Source: CAWINH01 sp963837425 (GTDB taxonomy: Bacteria > Chloroflexota > Limnocylindria > QHBO01). From it: 64,000 nt of DNA. The notes under the pieces were generated by a model. It saw only the letters and a list, made by a program, of their open reading frames with translations. It did not search any database and was not told the DNA's origin. Shown here in pieces: positions 41,826-51,448 of the stretch (position 1 is its first letter; each line of letters starts with the position of its first letter). The position numbers and the translations under genes are program-made. The stretch covers positions 124,001 to 188,000 of the forward strand of contig CAWINH010000005.1 of NCBI GenBank assembly GCA_963837425.1. Direction: 5' to 3'.

Positions 41826-42566
41826 TCAGCTGGCCGCCCGCTGGCGGCGAACCTCGAAGAGGAGGAGGGCTCCGGCGGTCGCCGCGTTCAGGCTGGCCAC
41901 GCTCCCTGCCATTGGGAACCGAACGAGGAGGTCGCAGCGGCGGCGGGTCGCGCCGCTGATCCCGCTGCCCTCGCTGCCGACGATCACCCCGATCGGCCCT
42001 CGCAGGTCGGAGTCCCAGGCGACGGCCTCCGCGTCCTGGTCGGCTGCGACGAGCCGCAAGCCGGCGGACTGGAGCTCTCGGAGCGTCTGACCCAGGCTCT
42101 CGACCCGCGCGAGGCGCAGGTGCTCGCTGGCCCCGGCGCTCGCCTTCACCGCCGCCGCAGAGAGGGGCGCCGCCCCGCGTTCGGGAAACGCGACGCCGTC
42201 GACACCCGCTGCCTCCGCGGAACGCAGCAGCGCGCCGAGATTCACCGGATCCTGGAGGTGCTCGAGCACGAGGATCAACGGGTCATGGCCCTCCGCCCGG
42301 GCCGTGCCGAGCATCTCCCCGGGATCCGACCAGCGTCGCTCTCCGACCTCGAGGAGCACGCCCTGGTGGCCGTCGAAGGCCGCGAGCTGCCGGATCGCGT
42401 CGCCGCTCACCGCCTCGACCCGAACCGCTGCCGCGTGCGCGAGCGCGAGCACCGTGCGGAGCTCGGGGCTGGGGCGAGCCGTTCGCGAGACGAGGAGCCG
42501 CGAGGCCGCTCTGCCGGCGCGGAGCGCCTCCGCCACCGGACGCCGACCCCCGATCCACTCGCTCAC
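41826..42566 (-). CDS. rlmB: TrmH/SpoU-family 23S rRNA 2'-O-methyltransferase (RlmB-like)
   Basis: 246 residues from a GTG. An N-terminal substrate-binding domain starts MSEWIGGRRPVAEALRAG. The SPOUT knot motifs are complete: QDPVNLGALLRSAEAAGVDG, GVIVGSEGSGIS and AGSVASLNAATAGALLLFE. RlmB methylates G2251 in the 23S P loop using SAM. It overlaps ispDF by 4 bases; ispF-rlmB linkage is common. Confidence 0.9.
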   Translation of the reverse strand: MSEWIGGRRPVAEALRAGRAASRLLVSRTARPSPELRTVLALAHAAAVRVEAVSGDAIRQLAAFDGHQGVLLEVGERRWSDPGEMLGTARAEGHDPLILVLEHLQDPVNLGALLRSAEAAGVDGVAFPERGAAPLSAAAVKASAGASEHLRLARVESLGQTLRELQSAGLRLVAADQDAEAVAWDSDLRGPIGVIVGSEGSGISGATRRRCDLLVRFPMAGSVASLNAATAGALLLFEVRRQRAAS

Positions 42567-43756
42567 GCGGTGATCGTGGCGACGGCGATGGCGGCGATCC
42601 CCTCGTCGCCCGCGAAACCGAGACCGTCGGAGGTCGTGCCCTTGACGCTGATCGCCGCGGGTGGGAGGCCGGTCAGCTCGGCGAGCCGCTTGACGAGCTC
42701 CTCGCGCCGTGTGGAGATCGGCGTGCGCCGCGAGATGATCGCGAGGTCCAGCGAGGTCGGGCGCCAGCCGGCTGCGGCCAGCCGCTCGACGGCGCCCCGG
42801 AGCAGGTCGGCGGAGTCGGCGCCCGACCAGCGCTCGTCGTCGGGAGGGTAGAGCGTTCCGACGTCGCCGAGCCCAGCCGCCCCGAGCAGGGCATCGATGA
42901 CCGCGTGGAGCGCCGCGTCGCCGTCCGAGTGCCCGGCGAGCCCGACATCGCTCGCCCAGCTCAAACCGCCGAGCTTCAGTGCGCGCCCGGGCTCCAGGCG
43001 GTGGGCGTCGAAGCCGATGCCGGCCCGGACACCCTCGGCCACCGCCGGCGCGGAGACCGGCACCGACCAGGCGGCGAGCAGGCCGCGGAGCATGGCGTCG
43101 TCGCCCGGCTCAGTCAGCTTGCGATTGTTCGGCTGGCCCTCCACCGCACGCACGGCGATGCCGCCGGCAGCCATCGCCTCCGCTTCGTCGGTCGCCGTAC
43201 GCCCCCAGGCGTGCGTCTCCTCCATGGCGGCGCGCATCTGGCGCAGCGTGGCGCCCTGTGGGGTCTGCGCCGCGAAGACCGCTCCTCGGTCGACGGTGCC
43301 GGTGATCCGCTGACTCGGGTCCACGAGCTTCAGGGAGTCGGGGACGGGCACCACCGGCACCGCGCCGGTGCCGGCGCGGACTGCCGCGACGACCTGGACC
43401 ATGAGCTCCGGCCCGGCCGCGGGACGCGCCGCGTCATGGACGAGGACGGGGGTGTCGTCGGCGACGCCGGCCGCGGTGAGGGCGGCGATCCCGGCCACCA
43501 CCGAATCGGTCCGTTCATAGCCGCCGGCCACGACGAGACACTGGTCCCTCGCAACCTCGGGGATGGCGGCCGCGAAGCGGTCAACCGCATCTTCCGGCGC
43601 CACGACCACCACGTGCGTCATGCCCGGCACCGAGAGGAGGGTGTCGAGTCCCCAGCGCCAGACCGGGCGGCCCCAGAGGTCGACCCAGAGCTTGTCGGCG
43701 CCGAATCGGCGGCTCTGGCCGGCCGCCACCAGCACCGCGGCGACCGGCTGGTTCAC
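42563..43756 (-). CDS. ispDF: Bifunctional IspD-IspF (MEP isoprenoid pathway)
   Basis: 397 residues from a GTG. Residues 1-225 are IspD (2-C-methylerythritol 4-phosphate cytidylyltransferase) with AAVLVAAGQSRRFGADKLW and VLVHDAARP. Residues about 238-397 are IspF (MEcPP synthase) with GIGFDAHRLEPGRALKLGG, the metal-binding DAH, and GHSDGDAALHA. IspE, the step between, is not in this window. The fused form channels two non-consecutive steps. The start overlaps the PIN/TRAM gene stop by 4 bases. Confidence 0.95.
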   Translation of the reverse strand: MNQPVAAVLVAAGQSRRFGADKLWVDLWGRPVWRWGLDTLLSVPGMTHVVVVAPEDAVDRFAAAIPEVARDQCLVVAGGYERTDSVVAGIAALTAAGVADDTPVLVHDAARPAAGPELMVQVVAAVRAGTGAVPVVPVPDSLKLVDPSQRITGTVDRGAVFAAQTPQGATLRQMRAAMEETHAWGRTATDEAEAMAAGGIAVRAVEGQPNNRKLTEPGDDAMLRGLLAAWSVPVSAPAVAEGVRAGIGFDAHRLEPGRALKLGGLSWASDVGLAGHSDGDAALHAVIDALLGAAGLGDVGTLYPPDDERWSGADSADLLRGAVERLAAAGWRPTSLDLAIISRRTPISTRREELVKRLAELTGLPPAAISVKGTTSDGLGFAGDEGIAAIAVATITA

Positions 43757-44802
43757 TCCGCCTCGCGCGGCTGGGCGAAGATCATGCGGCCGGCGACCGT
43801 CTGCAGCACGCGGGTGACGCTGATGCCGACCTCGGAGTCCATGAACCTGCTGCCGCCCTCGACCACGATCATCGTCCCATCCTCGAGGTAGCCGACACCC
43901 TGCCCGGGTTCCTTGCCCTCCTGGATGATCTTCACGCTCATCTCCTCGCCGGGATGCACGACCGCCTTCACCGCGTTCGCGAGCTCGTTGATGTTCAGCA
44001 CCCGGATGCCCTGCAGCTCGGCGACCCGGTTGAGATTGAAGTCGTTCGTCATGATCGCCGCCTCGTGGTCGCGGGCGAATGCCACGAGCTTGGCGTCCAC
44101 CTCGCCGACCTCCGGATAGGTCGCGTCATCGATGACGACCGGGCTGATCGAGTCCTTCTGCAGGGCGGCCAGCATCTCGAGCCCACGCCGGCCGCGGTTG
44201 CGCTTCAGCGCGTCAGGCGAATCGGCGATGCGCTGCAGCTCGTCGAGCACGAAACGCGGCACCACCAGGGTCCCGAGGATGAACCCCGAATGCCCGATGT
44301 CGACGATCCGCCCGTCGATCACCGCGCTGGTATCGACCACGATCTGGTGCGAGCCTGAACCCCTCCGCACACCCGGGATGATCCCCGCGAACGCCGGGAT
44401 CAGATCCTCGCGCTTGTACTCGGTGGCCCACAGCAGGCCGACCGCCAGGACCACGGAGACGAGCGGCGGCAGCAGGGAGCCGAGCGTCCCGCCCAGGGCC
44501 GCCAGCGGGACGCCGACCAGGAGCCCCATCAGCAGGCCGACGATGAGCGCCGCCACCCCGAGCGCGTACTCGGCCGCGCTGGTCGCCGCGATGCGGTCGA
44601 CCGTCCAGCGCGCTGGATAGACGGTGACGTAGGGGACCGAGAGGTAGCCGAACAGGAGCGAGGCGGCGACCATCGCCATCAGGAAGGCACCCCGGTTCTG
44701 CGCGCTCACCACGCCGGGGAGGCGATCGAGGATCAGGAGCCCGAGGCCGAACCCGAAGATGGTCCCCAGCAGGGCTCCGACCAGCTGGATGATCTTCGTC
44801 AT
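43753..44802 (-). CDS. PIN-TRAM membrane protein (YacL-like)
   Basis: 349 residues from the ATG at 44800-44802. Four N-terminal membrane helices (about 1-110), then a PIN nuclease-like domain with VVDTSAVIDGRI (about 152-163) and DAKLVAFARD, and a C-terminal TRAM domain (GEEMSVKIIQEGKEPGQGVG). YacL-type proteins lie next to ispD and radA in many bacteria, as here. RNase activity is inferred from the conserved acidic residues. Confidence 0.88.
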   Translation of the reverse strand: MTKIIQLVGALLGTIFGFGLGLLILDRLPGVVSAQNRGAFLMAMVAASLLFGYLSVPYVTVYPARWTVDRIAATSAAEYALGVAALIVGLLMGLLVGVPLAALGGTLGSLLPPLVSVVLAVGLLWATEYKREDLIPAFAGIIPGVRRGSGSHQIVVDTSAVIDGRIVDIGHSGFILGTLVVPRFVLDELQRIADSPDALKRNRGRRGLEMLAALQKDSISPVVIDDATYPEVGEVDAKLVAFARDHEAAIMTNDFNLNRVAELQGIRVLNINELANAVKAVVHPGEEMSVKIIQEGKEPGQGVGYLEDGTMIVVEGGSRFMDSEVGISVTRVLQTVAGRMIFAQPREAE

Positions 44803-44943
44803 GGACCGATGAGTCCGATATGAATTGAGATCACGCGGCGAAATGAAGCAAATGAAGGCACGCGTGCCGCGTCCCCTGCCCGCAGGGGCGGTCACCTTAG
44901 CACGCACCCTCGGCGGGGAGCAATCTCCTCGAATGGCCCCCGG

Positions 44944-46317
44944 CTAGCCCTCGGCCAGCGCCGCCAACAGCGCCGCGCGCACATCGGTCGCCTCGACGAT
45001 GCCGATCGCGGACCGCCCCGGGCCGCGGGTCGGACCGCTGATCAGCCGCTCGAACCCGAGCCGCTGGGCCTCGGACCATCGCCGGTCGACACGCACCGCG
45101 GATCGCAGCCGGCCCGACAGGGAGAGCTCGCCGGCGAGGACCGTGCCGCTGCGCACCGGCCGCTCGCGGAGCGAAGAGGCGAGCGCTGCGGCGACCGCCA
45201 GGTCGGCGGCGGGTTCCTCGATGCGCAGCCCGCCGGCGACGTTCACGTACACGTCGTGACCCGTCAGATTGAGCCCCGCGTGCCGGGCCAGGACGGCGAT
45301 GAGCATGAGCACCCGGTTGACGTCCACCCCCGTGGTTGCGCGGCGAGGCGACCCGGAGCCGGACGGCGCCACGAGGGCCTGGATCTCGACCGCGAGCGGC
45401 CGCGTCCCCTCGACGGCGATGGTGATGGCGCTGCCCGCGACCGGCGGCTGCTCCGACTCGAGGAAGAAGCGGGACGCGTCCGGCACCTCGACCAGCCCAT
45501 CGCCCCGCATCTCGAGCACGCCGACCTCGTCGGTCGATCCGAACCGGTTCTTTGCCGCGCGCAGCAGGCGGGTCGCGCCCAGCCGCTCCCCCTCGAGGTA
45601 GATCACGGCATCCACGAGATGCTCGAGGGTGCGCGGCCCGGCCACCGTTCCCTCCTTCGTCACGTGACCCACGAGGGCGATCGCGGTGTCGCTCCCCTTT
45701 GCCACCTCGGCCATGCGGGCCGCCACCTCGCGTACCTGGCCCACGCTCCCCGCCGGCCCGCCGAGCTCCTCGCTGGCCATCGTCTGGACGCTGTCCACGA
45801 CCGCCAGCGCCGGCGCGTGGCCCGCGATCGCGCCGACCGCCGTCAGGAGATCGGTCGTCGCCACCAGGCCGAGCCCGTCGACGACCGCGCCAACCCGTTC
45901 CGCGCGGCCCCGTACCTGCGCCGCAGACTCCTCGCCGGTCACGTACAGGGCGCTGCTTCCCGCCGCCGCCAAACGGCCGGCGAGCTGGAGGAGGAGGGTG
46001 CTCTTGCCGATCCCCGGATCTCCGCCGAAGAGGACGATCGAGCCGGGCACCAGTCCGCCGCCGAGCACACGGTCGAGCTCGCCGATGCCGCTCTTCAGGC
46101 GTCGCGCCTCGGCGCTGCTGACCTCGCCGATCGGAGAGACCGCGGCACCGCCGGCAAGGTCCGCGGCCCGCTTGCGCGCCCGCGCCGGGGCGGGGCCACG
46201 GGAGACCACCGTCTCCACGAGGGTGTTCCACGCGGCGCACGACGGGCACTGCCCGGCCCACTTCGGGGACTCGGTGCCACACTGCTGGCAGACGTAGACG
46301 GAGCGCGGGGCGGCCAT
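44944..46317 (-). CDS. radA: DNA repair protein RadA
   Basis: 457 residues. Zinc finger with Cys10, Cys13, Cys24, Cys27; Walker A GGDPGIGKST (about 98-107); Walker B VVDSVQ; the RadA-specific KNRFGSTDEVG; and a C-terminal Lon-protease-like domain. RadA drives branch migration in recombination. It follows clpC, the common radA-clpC arrangement. Confidence 0.95.
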   Translation of the reverse strand: MAAPRSVYVCQQCGTESPKWAGQCPSCAAWNTLVETVVSRGPAPARARKRAADLAGGAAVSPIGEVSSAEARRLKSGIGELDRVLGGGLVPGSIVLFGGDPGIGKSTLLLQLAGRLAAAGSSALYVTGEESAAQVRGRAERVGAVVDGLGLVATTDLLTAVGAIAGHAPALAVVDSVQTMASEELGGPAGSVGQVREVAARMAEVAKGSDTAIALVGHVTKEGTVAGPRTLEHLVDAVIYLEGERLGATRLLRAAKNRFGSTDEVGVLEMRGDGLVEVPDASRFFLESEQPPVAGSAITIAVEGTRPLAVEIQALVAPSGSGSPRRATTGVDVNRVLMLIAVLARHAGLNLTGHDVYVNVAGGLRIEEPAADLAVAAALASSLRERPVRSGTVLAGELSLSGRLRSAVRVDRRWSEAQRLGFERLISGPTRGPGRSAIGIVEATDVRAALLAALAEG

Positions 46318-46367
46318 CAGCCAATCTTGCCACGCCGCCGATTAGCGGCGGGTTATCAGGCCCCCGC

Positions 46368-48857
46368 CTAGCTGGACTTGCCCGCCTTCACCGGCTCGCG
46401 CTTCGTCGTCCCCTTCTCGATCGAGAGACCGCCTTCGGGATTCGCGTCGATGACGATCGTGTCGCCCGACTCGAAGCTCGCCATCAGCATCTGTTCGGCG
46501 AGCGGGTCCTCGATCTGGTTCTGGATCTCTCGCCGAAGCGGCCGGGCCCCGAACGACTGGTCGTATCCCTTCTCGATGATCGAGTCCTTGGCGGCATCGG
46601 TCACCACGAGCTCCATCTGCTGACCGGTCAGCTGCTGCGTGACCCGCATGAGGAGCATGTCCACGATCTCGCGGATCTCCTCGCGGCTCAGCTGGCGGAA
46701 CACGACCGTGGCGTCGATCCGGTTCAGGAACTCGGGGCGGAAGGTGTTCTTCAGCTCGGTGAGGACCTTCCCCTTCATCCGGTCGTAGTCGGCGGTCGCC
46801 TGGGCATCGACCGAGCCGCCCGTGCGGAAGCCGATGCTCGTGTCCTTCGCCAGCTGCTGCGCCCCGACGTTGCTGGTCATGATGATGATCGTGTTGCGGA
46901 AGTCGACCCGGCGACCCTTCGCATCGGTCAGGTGTCCGTCTTCCAGGATCTGGAGGAGGATGTTGAAGACCTCGGGATGCGCCTTCTCGATCTCGTCGAG
47001 GACGACGACGCTGTACGACTTGCGACGGACGGCCTCCGTCAGCTGGCCGCCCTCGTCGTAGCCGACGTAGCCGGGGGGAGCGCCGACGAGACGCGACACG
47101 TTGTGGCGCTCCATGAACTCGCTCATGTCGATCTTCACCAGCGCGTCTTCGGAGCCGAACATGAACTCGGCCAGGGCACGGGCCAGGTACGTCTTCCCGA
47201 CGCCGGTGGGCCCCATGAAGATGAACGAGCCGATCGGTCGCTTCGGATCCTTCAGGCCGGCGCGCGCGCGACGGACCGCCTTGGAGATGATGTCGATCGC
47301 CTCCTGCTGGCCGACGACGCGCTTGTGAAGTGCCTCCTCCATGTGCAGCAGCCGCTCGGACTCCTCGGCGCTGATGCGGATGACCGGGATCCCGGTCCAC
47401 ATGCTGACGACCTGCGCGATGTCCTCCTCGGTGACGACCGGCGTCTCCTTGGCGACCTCCTCGTGCCAGGCGTCGCGCATCTTCTCGATCTTCTCCTTGC
47501 CCTGCGACTCCTCATCGCGGAGCCGGGCCGCCGCCTCGTAGTCCTGGTTCGCGATCGCCTCGTCCTTCTGGCGCGTCACCTCCTCGAGGTCGCGCTGCGC
47601 CTCGCGAATCTCGGGCGGGGCGGACGCCTTCCGCAGCCGCACCCGCGACCCGGCCTCGTCGATGAGGTCGATCGCCTTGTCCGGGAGCGCGCGGTCAGCC
47701 ACGTAGCGCACCGAGAGGTCGACCGCGGCGCGCACAGCCTCATCGGAGATCGTGACCCGGTGGTGCTCCTCGTATCGGCTCCGGATCCCGAACAGGATGT
47801 CCATCGCCTCGTCCACCGTCGGCTCGTCGACCATGACCGGCTGGAAGCGCCGCTCGAGCGCCGCGTCCTTCTCGATGTACTTGCGGTACTCGTCGAGGGT
47901 CGTGGCGCCGATGCACTGCAGCTCCCCGCGCGAGAGTGGTGGCTTCAGGATGTTCGCGGCGTCGATGGCGCCCTCGGCCGCACCCGCGCCGACGAGCGTG
48001 TGGAGCTCGTCGATGAAGAGGACGGAATCGCTGCTCGATCGCAGCTCCTCGATGATCTTCTTCAGCCGCTCCTCGAATTCGCCGCGGTACTTCGTGCCGG
48101 CGACCAGTGACCCGATGTCGAGCGTCAGCACCCGCTTGTCCATGAGCGTCTCGGGGACGTCGCCGCTCACGATCCGATGCGCGAGTCCCTCGGCGATGGC
48201 GGTCTTGCCGACCCCCGGCTCGCCGATCAGTGCCGGGTTGTTCTTCGTGCGACGGCTGAGGATCTGGATGACCCGCTCGATCTCCTTCTCCCGCCCGATG
48301 ACCGGGTCGAGCTTGTTCGCCCGGGCGGCGTCCGTCAGGTTGATCCCCAGCTGGTCGAGTGTGGGGGTCTTGCTGGGCCTCTTCGTCTCCTGGGCGGGAG
48401 ACACGCTCGAGGACTGGCTGAGGACATGGATCACCTGGTGACGGACCTTGTCGAGGTTGACGCCCAGGCTCTCGAGGACGCCGGCGGCAATCCCCTCGCC
48501 CTCGCGGACGAGGCCGAGCAGCAGGTGCTCGGTGCCGATGTAGTTGTGGCCCAGGCGGCGTGCCTCATCGATCGCCAGCTCGATGACGCGCTTGGCGCGC
48601 GGGGTGAGCCCAACTTCGCCGACCACCGGTCGGTCGCCGCGGCCGATGATGAACTCGACGGCGGTGCGCACCTTGGACAGTTCGACGTTCATGTTCTCGA
48701 GGACGCGCGCCGCGACGCCCTCGCCCTCGCGGACGAGGCCGAGCAGGAGGTGCTCGGTACCGATGTAATTGTGGTTGAAGCGCTGGGCCTCATCCTGCGC
48801 GAGGGTGAGGACCTTTCGCGCCCGGTCGGTGAACTTGTCGAATCGGTCCATGGTCAT
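46368..48857 (-). CDS. clpC: ATP-dependent Clp protease ATP-binding subunit ClpC
   Basis: 829 residues from the ATG at 48855-48857 (a second ATG is two codons later). Two N-terminal repeats (ARKVLTLAQDEAQRFNHNYI and AKRVIELAIDEARRLGHNYI), AAA1 with GEPGVGKT, a UVR-like middle segment (KDEAIANQDYEAAARLRDEE), AAA2 with GPTGVGKT, and the ClpP-contact region. It unfolds proteins for ClpP. No CtsR gene or clear CtsR box is seen upstream. Confidence 0.95.
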   Translation of the reverse strand: MTMDRFDKFTDRARKVLTLAQDEAQRFNHNYIGTEHLLLGLVREGEGVAARVLENMNVELSKVRTAVEFIIGRGDRPVVGEVGLTPRAKRVIELAIDEARRLGHNYIGTEHLLLGLVREGEGIAAGVLESLGVNLDKVRHQVIHVLSQSSSVSPAQETKRPSKTPTLDQLGINLTDAARANKLDPVIGREKEIERVIQILSRRTKNNPALIGEPGVGKTAIAEGLAHRIVSGDVPETLMDKRVLTLDIGSLVAGTKYRGEFEERLKKIIEELRSSSDSVLFIDELHTLVGAGAAEGAIDAANILKPPLSRGELQCIGATTLDEYRKYIEKDAALERRFQPVMVDEPTVDEAMDILFGIRSRYEEHHRVTISDEAVRAAVDLSVRYVADRALPDKAIDLIDEAGSRVRLRKASAPPEIREAQRDLEEVTRQKDEAIANQDYEAAARLRDEESQGKEKIEKMRDAWHEEVAKETPVVTEEDIAQVVSMWTGIPVIRISAEESERLLHMEEALHKRVVGQQEAIDIISKAVRRARAGLKDPKRPIGSFIFMGPTGVGKTYLARALAEFMFGSEDALVKIDMSEFMERHNVSRLVGAPPGYVGYDEGGQLTEAVRRKSYSVVVLDEIEKAHPEVFNILLQILEDGHLTDAKGRRVDFRNTIIIMTSNVGAQQLAKDTSIGFRTGGSVDAQATADYDRMKGKVLTELKNTFRPEFLNRIDATVVFRQLSREEIREIVDMLLMRVTQQLTGQQMELVVTDAAKDSIIEKGYDQSFGARPLRREIQNQIEDPLAEQMLMASFESGDTIVIDANPEGGLSIEKGTTKREPVKAGKSS

Positions 48858-49000
48858 GGTTTCCCACGTGCTCCCCTCCCATCGGCAGGCTCTGTGCCGG
48901 CGGGAGTCATCCAGAGTGTACGGCACCACCAATGGACGGTGCCTTCAATAGGTACTACGGCTGGTACTCGTTCGCTGGCCCTCTGCCTGCCGCCGAAGCC

Positions 49001-49028
49001 TGAGGCGGATCCTCACGGATCCGCCTCA
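49001..49028 (-). terminator. Terminator of rpsA
   Basis: TGAGGCGGATCC and GGATCCGCCTCA form a perfect 12-bp stem with a TCAC loop, 38 bases after the rpsA stop on the minus strand. There is no U run, as is usual in very GC-rich genomes. Confidence 0.65.
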
Positions 49029-49066
49029 CGAGCGCCTGGCCGGCGGCTTCGAGCCGCGTTTCTCGA

Positions 49067-51223
49067 TCAGGCCTTCGCCTTCTCCTGTTTCGTCGCCTTC
49101 TTTTCGGTGGGCTCGTCCTTGTCGGTCGGCTTGTCCTTCTCATCGGCGGCTTCGGCCTCCGGAGCGGCTGCCTCGGCGGGCTCCGCTGCCTCCTCCTTGG
49201 CCGCCGCCTCTGCTTCCGGAGCGGCTGCCTCGACGGGCGCCTCCGCTTCCGCAGGAGCGGCCTCTTCCGCAGGAGCGGCCTCCGGAGCGGCTACCTCGGC
49301 GGGCTCCGCTGCCTCCTCCTTGGCCGCCGCCTCTGCTTCCGGAGCGGCTGCCTCGGCCGGCGCCTCCGCTTCCGCAGGAGCGGCCTCTTCAGCGGGCACC
49401 GCTGCCACATCCTCGGCAGGGGCCGCCGGTTCAGGGGCGGCCACCACAGCGGGGGCGTCGACAGTCGCGCCCTGTGCCGCCTCGGGCGGCGCCTGCTGAC
49501 TGGACCGGAACTGGTCGAGCAGTCCGGACTCGGCGAAGGCGGCCGCCATCGTGTTGTCGATCCCCTCGTCGGGCTCGCGGATTGCATCCTCAGGGCGGTA
49601 GCCACGATCACGTCGGCCACCCCCGCCGCGTCGCGGACGGTCGTCGAATCGTGGCGCGGGCGCAGGCGCTGGCCGCTCTTCGGCCTGCTTCAGGGACAGG
49701 CCCAGCCGATGCCGATCCGACTCGAGGCTGATGATGCGGAGCCGAACAACCTCGCCCTCCTTCACGACGTCGCCAGGATGGGCCACGCGCTGCATCGAGA
49801 GCTCGCTGATGTGGATCAGCCCTTCGAGGCCCTCCTCGACACGGACGAACGCACCGAAGTTCACGAGCTTGGTGACGGTCCCCTCGATGACGTCGCCGAT
49901 CTTGTACTTCGAGACCGACTCCTGCCATGGATCGGGCTGCAGGCGGCGGATCGAGAGGCTGATACGGCCACGCTCGTGGTTGATGTCGATGACCTCCGCC
50001 TCGACGTTGTCGCCGATGGAGTGGGCGGTCTCCGGATTGTTGACCTTGTTCCAGGACAGCTCCGATTTGTGCACCAGCCCATCGATGCCGCCGAGGTCGA
50101 CGAAGACCCCGAAGGGAGCGATGCTGCGGACCACGCCGTTGACGCGCTGCCCGACCTGGAGCGAGCTGAACAGCTCGTCCCGCTTTTCGCGTCGCTCCTC
50201 GTAAAGGGCGACCTTCTCCGACAGGATGAGCCGGTTCGCCTTGCGGTTGACCTCCAGGATCTTCAGGCGCAGGGTGCGGCCCACGAACGGCTGAAGCTTC
50301 TCGGCGATCTCCTGGGCGGCGTCTCGGGGCTGCTCGTCGCGCGGTCGGCGCGGGAAGTCCACGATCTGGCTGATGGGCACGAATCCGCGCACGCCGAGGT
50401 CGACGATGAGGCCGCCCTTGTTGTGGTCGATGACCTTGGCCTCGACGATCTCGCCGGCCTCGAAGCGCTCCTGCATGGCGCGCCACTTCCGCTCGAGCCC
50501 GGCGCGTCGCAGCGAGAGCACGGCATGGCCCTCGGGCGACTCCGGCTGCAGCACGTAGACGAGGACCTCGTCGCCGATCTGCAGCTCGGGGCGCTGCTCG
50601 TCCGACTCGCGCTGGCGGCGGCCCATGAGCTCGCGGTTGCTCACGACGCCTTCGCTCTTGCCGCCGAAGTCAACGAGGATCTCGTCCGGATCGATCCGGA
50701 CGATCTTGCCCTCCACCACGTCGCCGTGCTTCGGGCTCATGATGTCGTTGTCGAGATTCTCGAGGAGCTCGGCCATCGTCTGCGCCGGCTCGTCGGCAGC
50801 CGCGGGCTCGGGCGCTGCCGCCTCGATAGCCGCGGGCTCGGGCGCTGCGGCCTCTGCCACCGCGAGCGCTGGCTCCTCGACCGGAGCATCCGCCTCGGCT
50901 GCAGGTTCTGCCTCCGCTGCAGGCTCTGCCTCGGCTGCAGGCTCTGGCTCGACCGGGGCGGGTGGCGCCTCGTCGGCCGCCGCAACCGGTGCCTCTTCCG
51001 CCTGAGCCAGTGGCGCCGGACTGGCAGCCTCCTCGGCAGGCGCATCCGGGGGCGCATCGGGTTCCGCGCTGGGCGCGACCTCCTGTGCGGGTTTGCCGGG
51101 GTCCTCGGAAGTCTCGCCCCGGGCGGGCGCGACGGCGTCGGCAGCTGCGGCGGCGTCAGCCGTGTCAGCTGCGGGCTGTGCCGTGGCGTTCTCCGTGTCG
51201 GCCGGTTTGCTCTCTTCGGTCAA
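49067..51223 (-). CDS. rpsA: 30S ribosomal protein S1 with long Ala/Glu/Pro tails (TTG start)
   Basis: About 718 residues from the TTG at 51221-51223, with AGGAG upstream. Four S1 domains occupy about 165-500: GDVVEGKIVRIDPDEILVDF, GEIVEAKVIDHNKGGLIVDL, GQRVNGVVRSIAPFGVFVDL and GDVIEGTVTKLVNFGAFVRV. The N-terminal 160 residues and C-terminal 130 residues are low-complexity Ala/Glu/Pro; the C-terminal part contains a near-perfect 123-base (41-residue) tandem duplication (units at 49161 and 49284). Four domains is normal outside the six-domain proteobacterial form; the tails are longer than usual. Confidence 0.9.
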   Translation of the reverse strand: MTEESKPADTENATAQPAADTADAAAAADAVAPARGETSEDPGKPAQEVAPSAEPDAPPDAPAEEAASPAPLAQAEEAPVAAADEAPPAPVEPEPAAEAEPAAEAEPAAEADAPVEEPALAVAEAAAPEPAAIEAAAPEPAAADEPAQTMAELLENLDNDIMSPKHGDVVEGKIVRIDPDEILVDFGGKSEGVVSNRELMGRRQRESDEQRPELQIGDEVLVYVLQPESPEGHAVLSLRRAGLERKWRAMQERFEAGEIVEAKVIDHNKGGLIVDLGVRGFVPISQIVDFPRRPRDEQPRDAAQEIAEKLQPFVGRTLRLKILEVNRKANRLILSEKVALYEERREKRDELFSSLQVGQRVNGVVRSIAPFGVFVDLGGIDGLVHKSELSWNKVNNPETAHSIGDNVEAEVIDINHERGRISLSIRRLQPDPWQESVSKYKIGDVIEGTVTKLVNFGAFVRVEEGLEGLIHISELSMQRVAHPGDVVKEGEVVRLRIISLESDRHRLGLSLKQAEERPAPAPAPRFDDRPRRGGGGRRDRGYRPEDAIREPDEGIDNTMAAAFAESGLLDQFRSSQQAPPEAAQGATVDAPAVVAAPEPAAPAEDVAAVPAEEAAPAEAEAPAEAAAPEAEAAAKEEAAEPAEVAAPEAAPAEEAAPAEAEAPVEAAAPEAEAAAKEEAAEPAEAAAPEAEAADEKDKPTDKDEPTEKKATKQEKAKA

Positions 51224-51399
51224 GTTACAGATACGCTCCTGTCCACATCGTCCCCGTGACACCAACAACGCCCTCCGCGGTACGGAGAGCGTCTCGTTCC
51301 TCAATCCTCAGGGGTTGCTTCCCAGCTGCTAATCAGGCGATTTGGGTGCTCCTCCTACAGGCTCGAGTACGAACGCATCCGCACACGGCTATGCGGTTG

Positions 51400-51428
51400 T
51401 TGGTCACAGAGCCGGTGGAGCATACCAT
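51400..51428 (+). promoter_or_regulatory. Promoter of the Fpg/Nei-like gene
   Basis: TTGGTC (51400-51405), 17 bases, TACCAT (51423-51428), 20 bases before the GTG start; the leader would be very short. Confidence 0.5.
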
Positions 51429-51448
51429 ACCGTCAATGGGCCGCCCCC

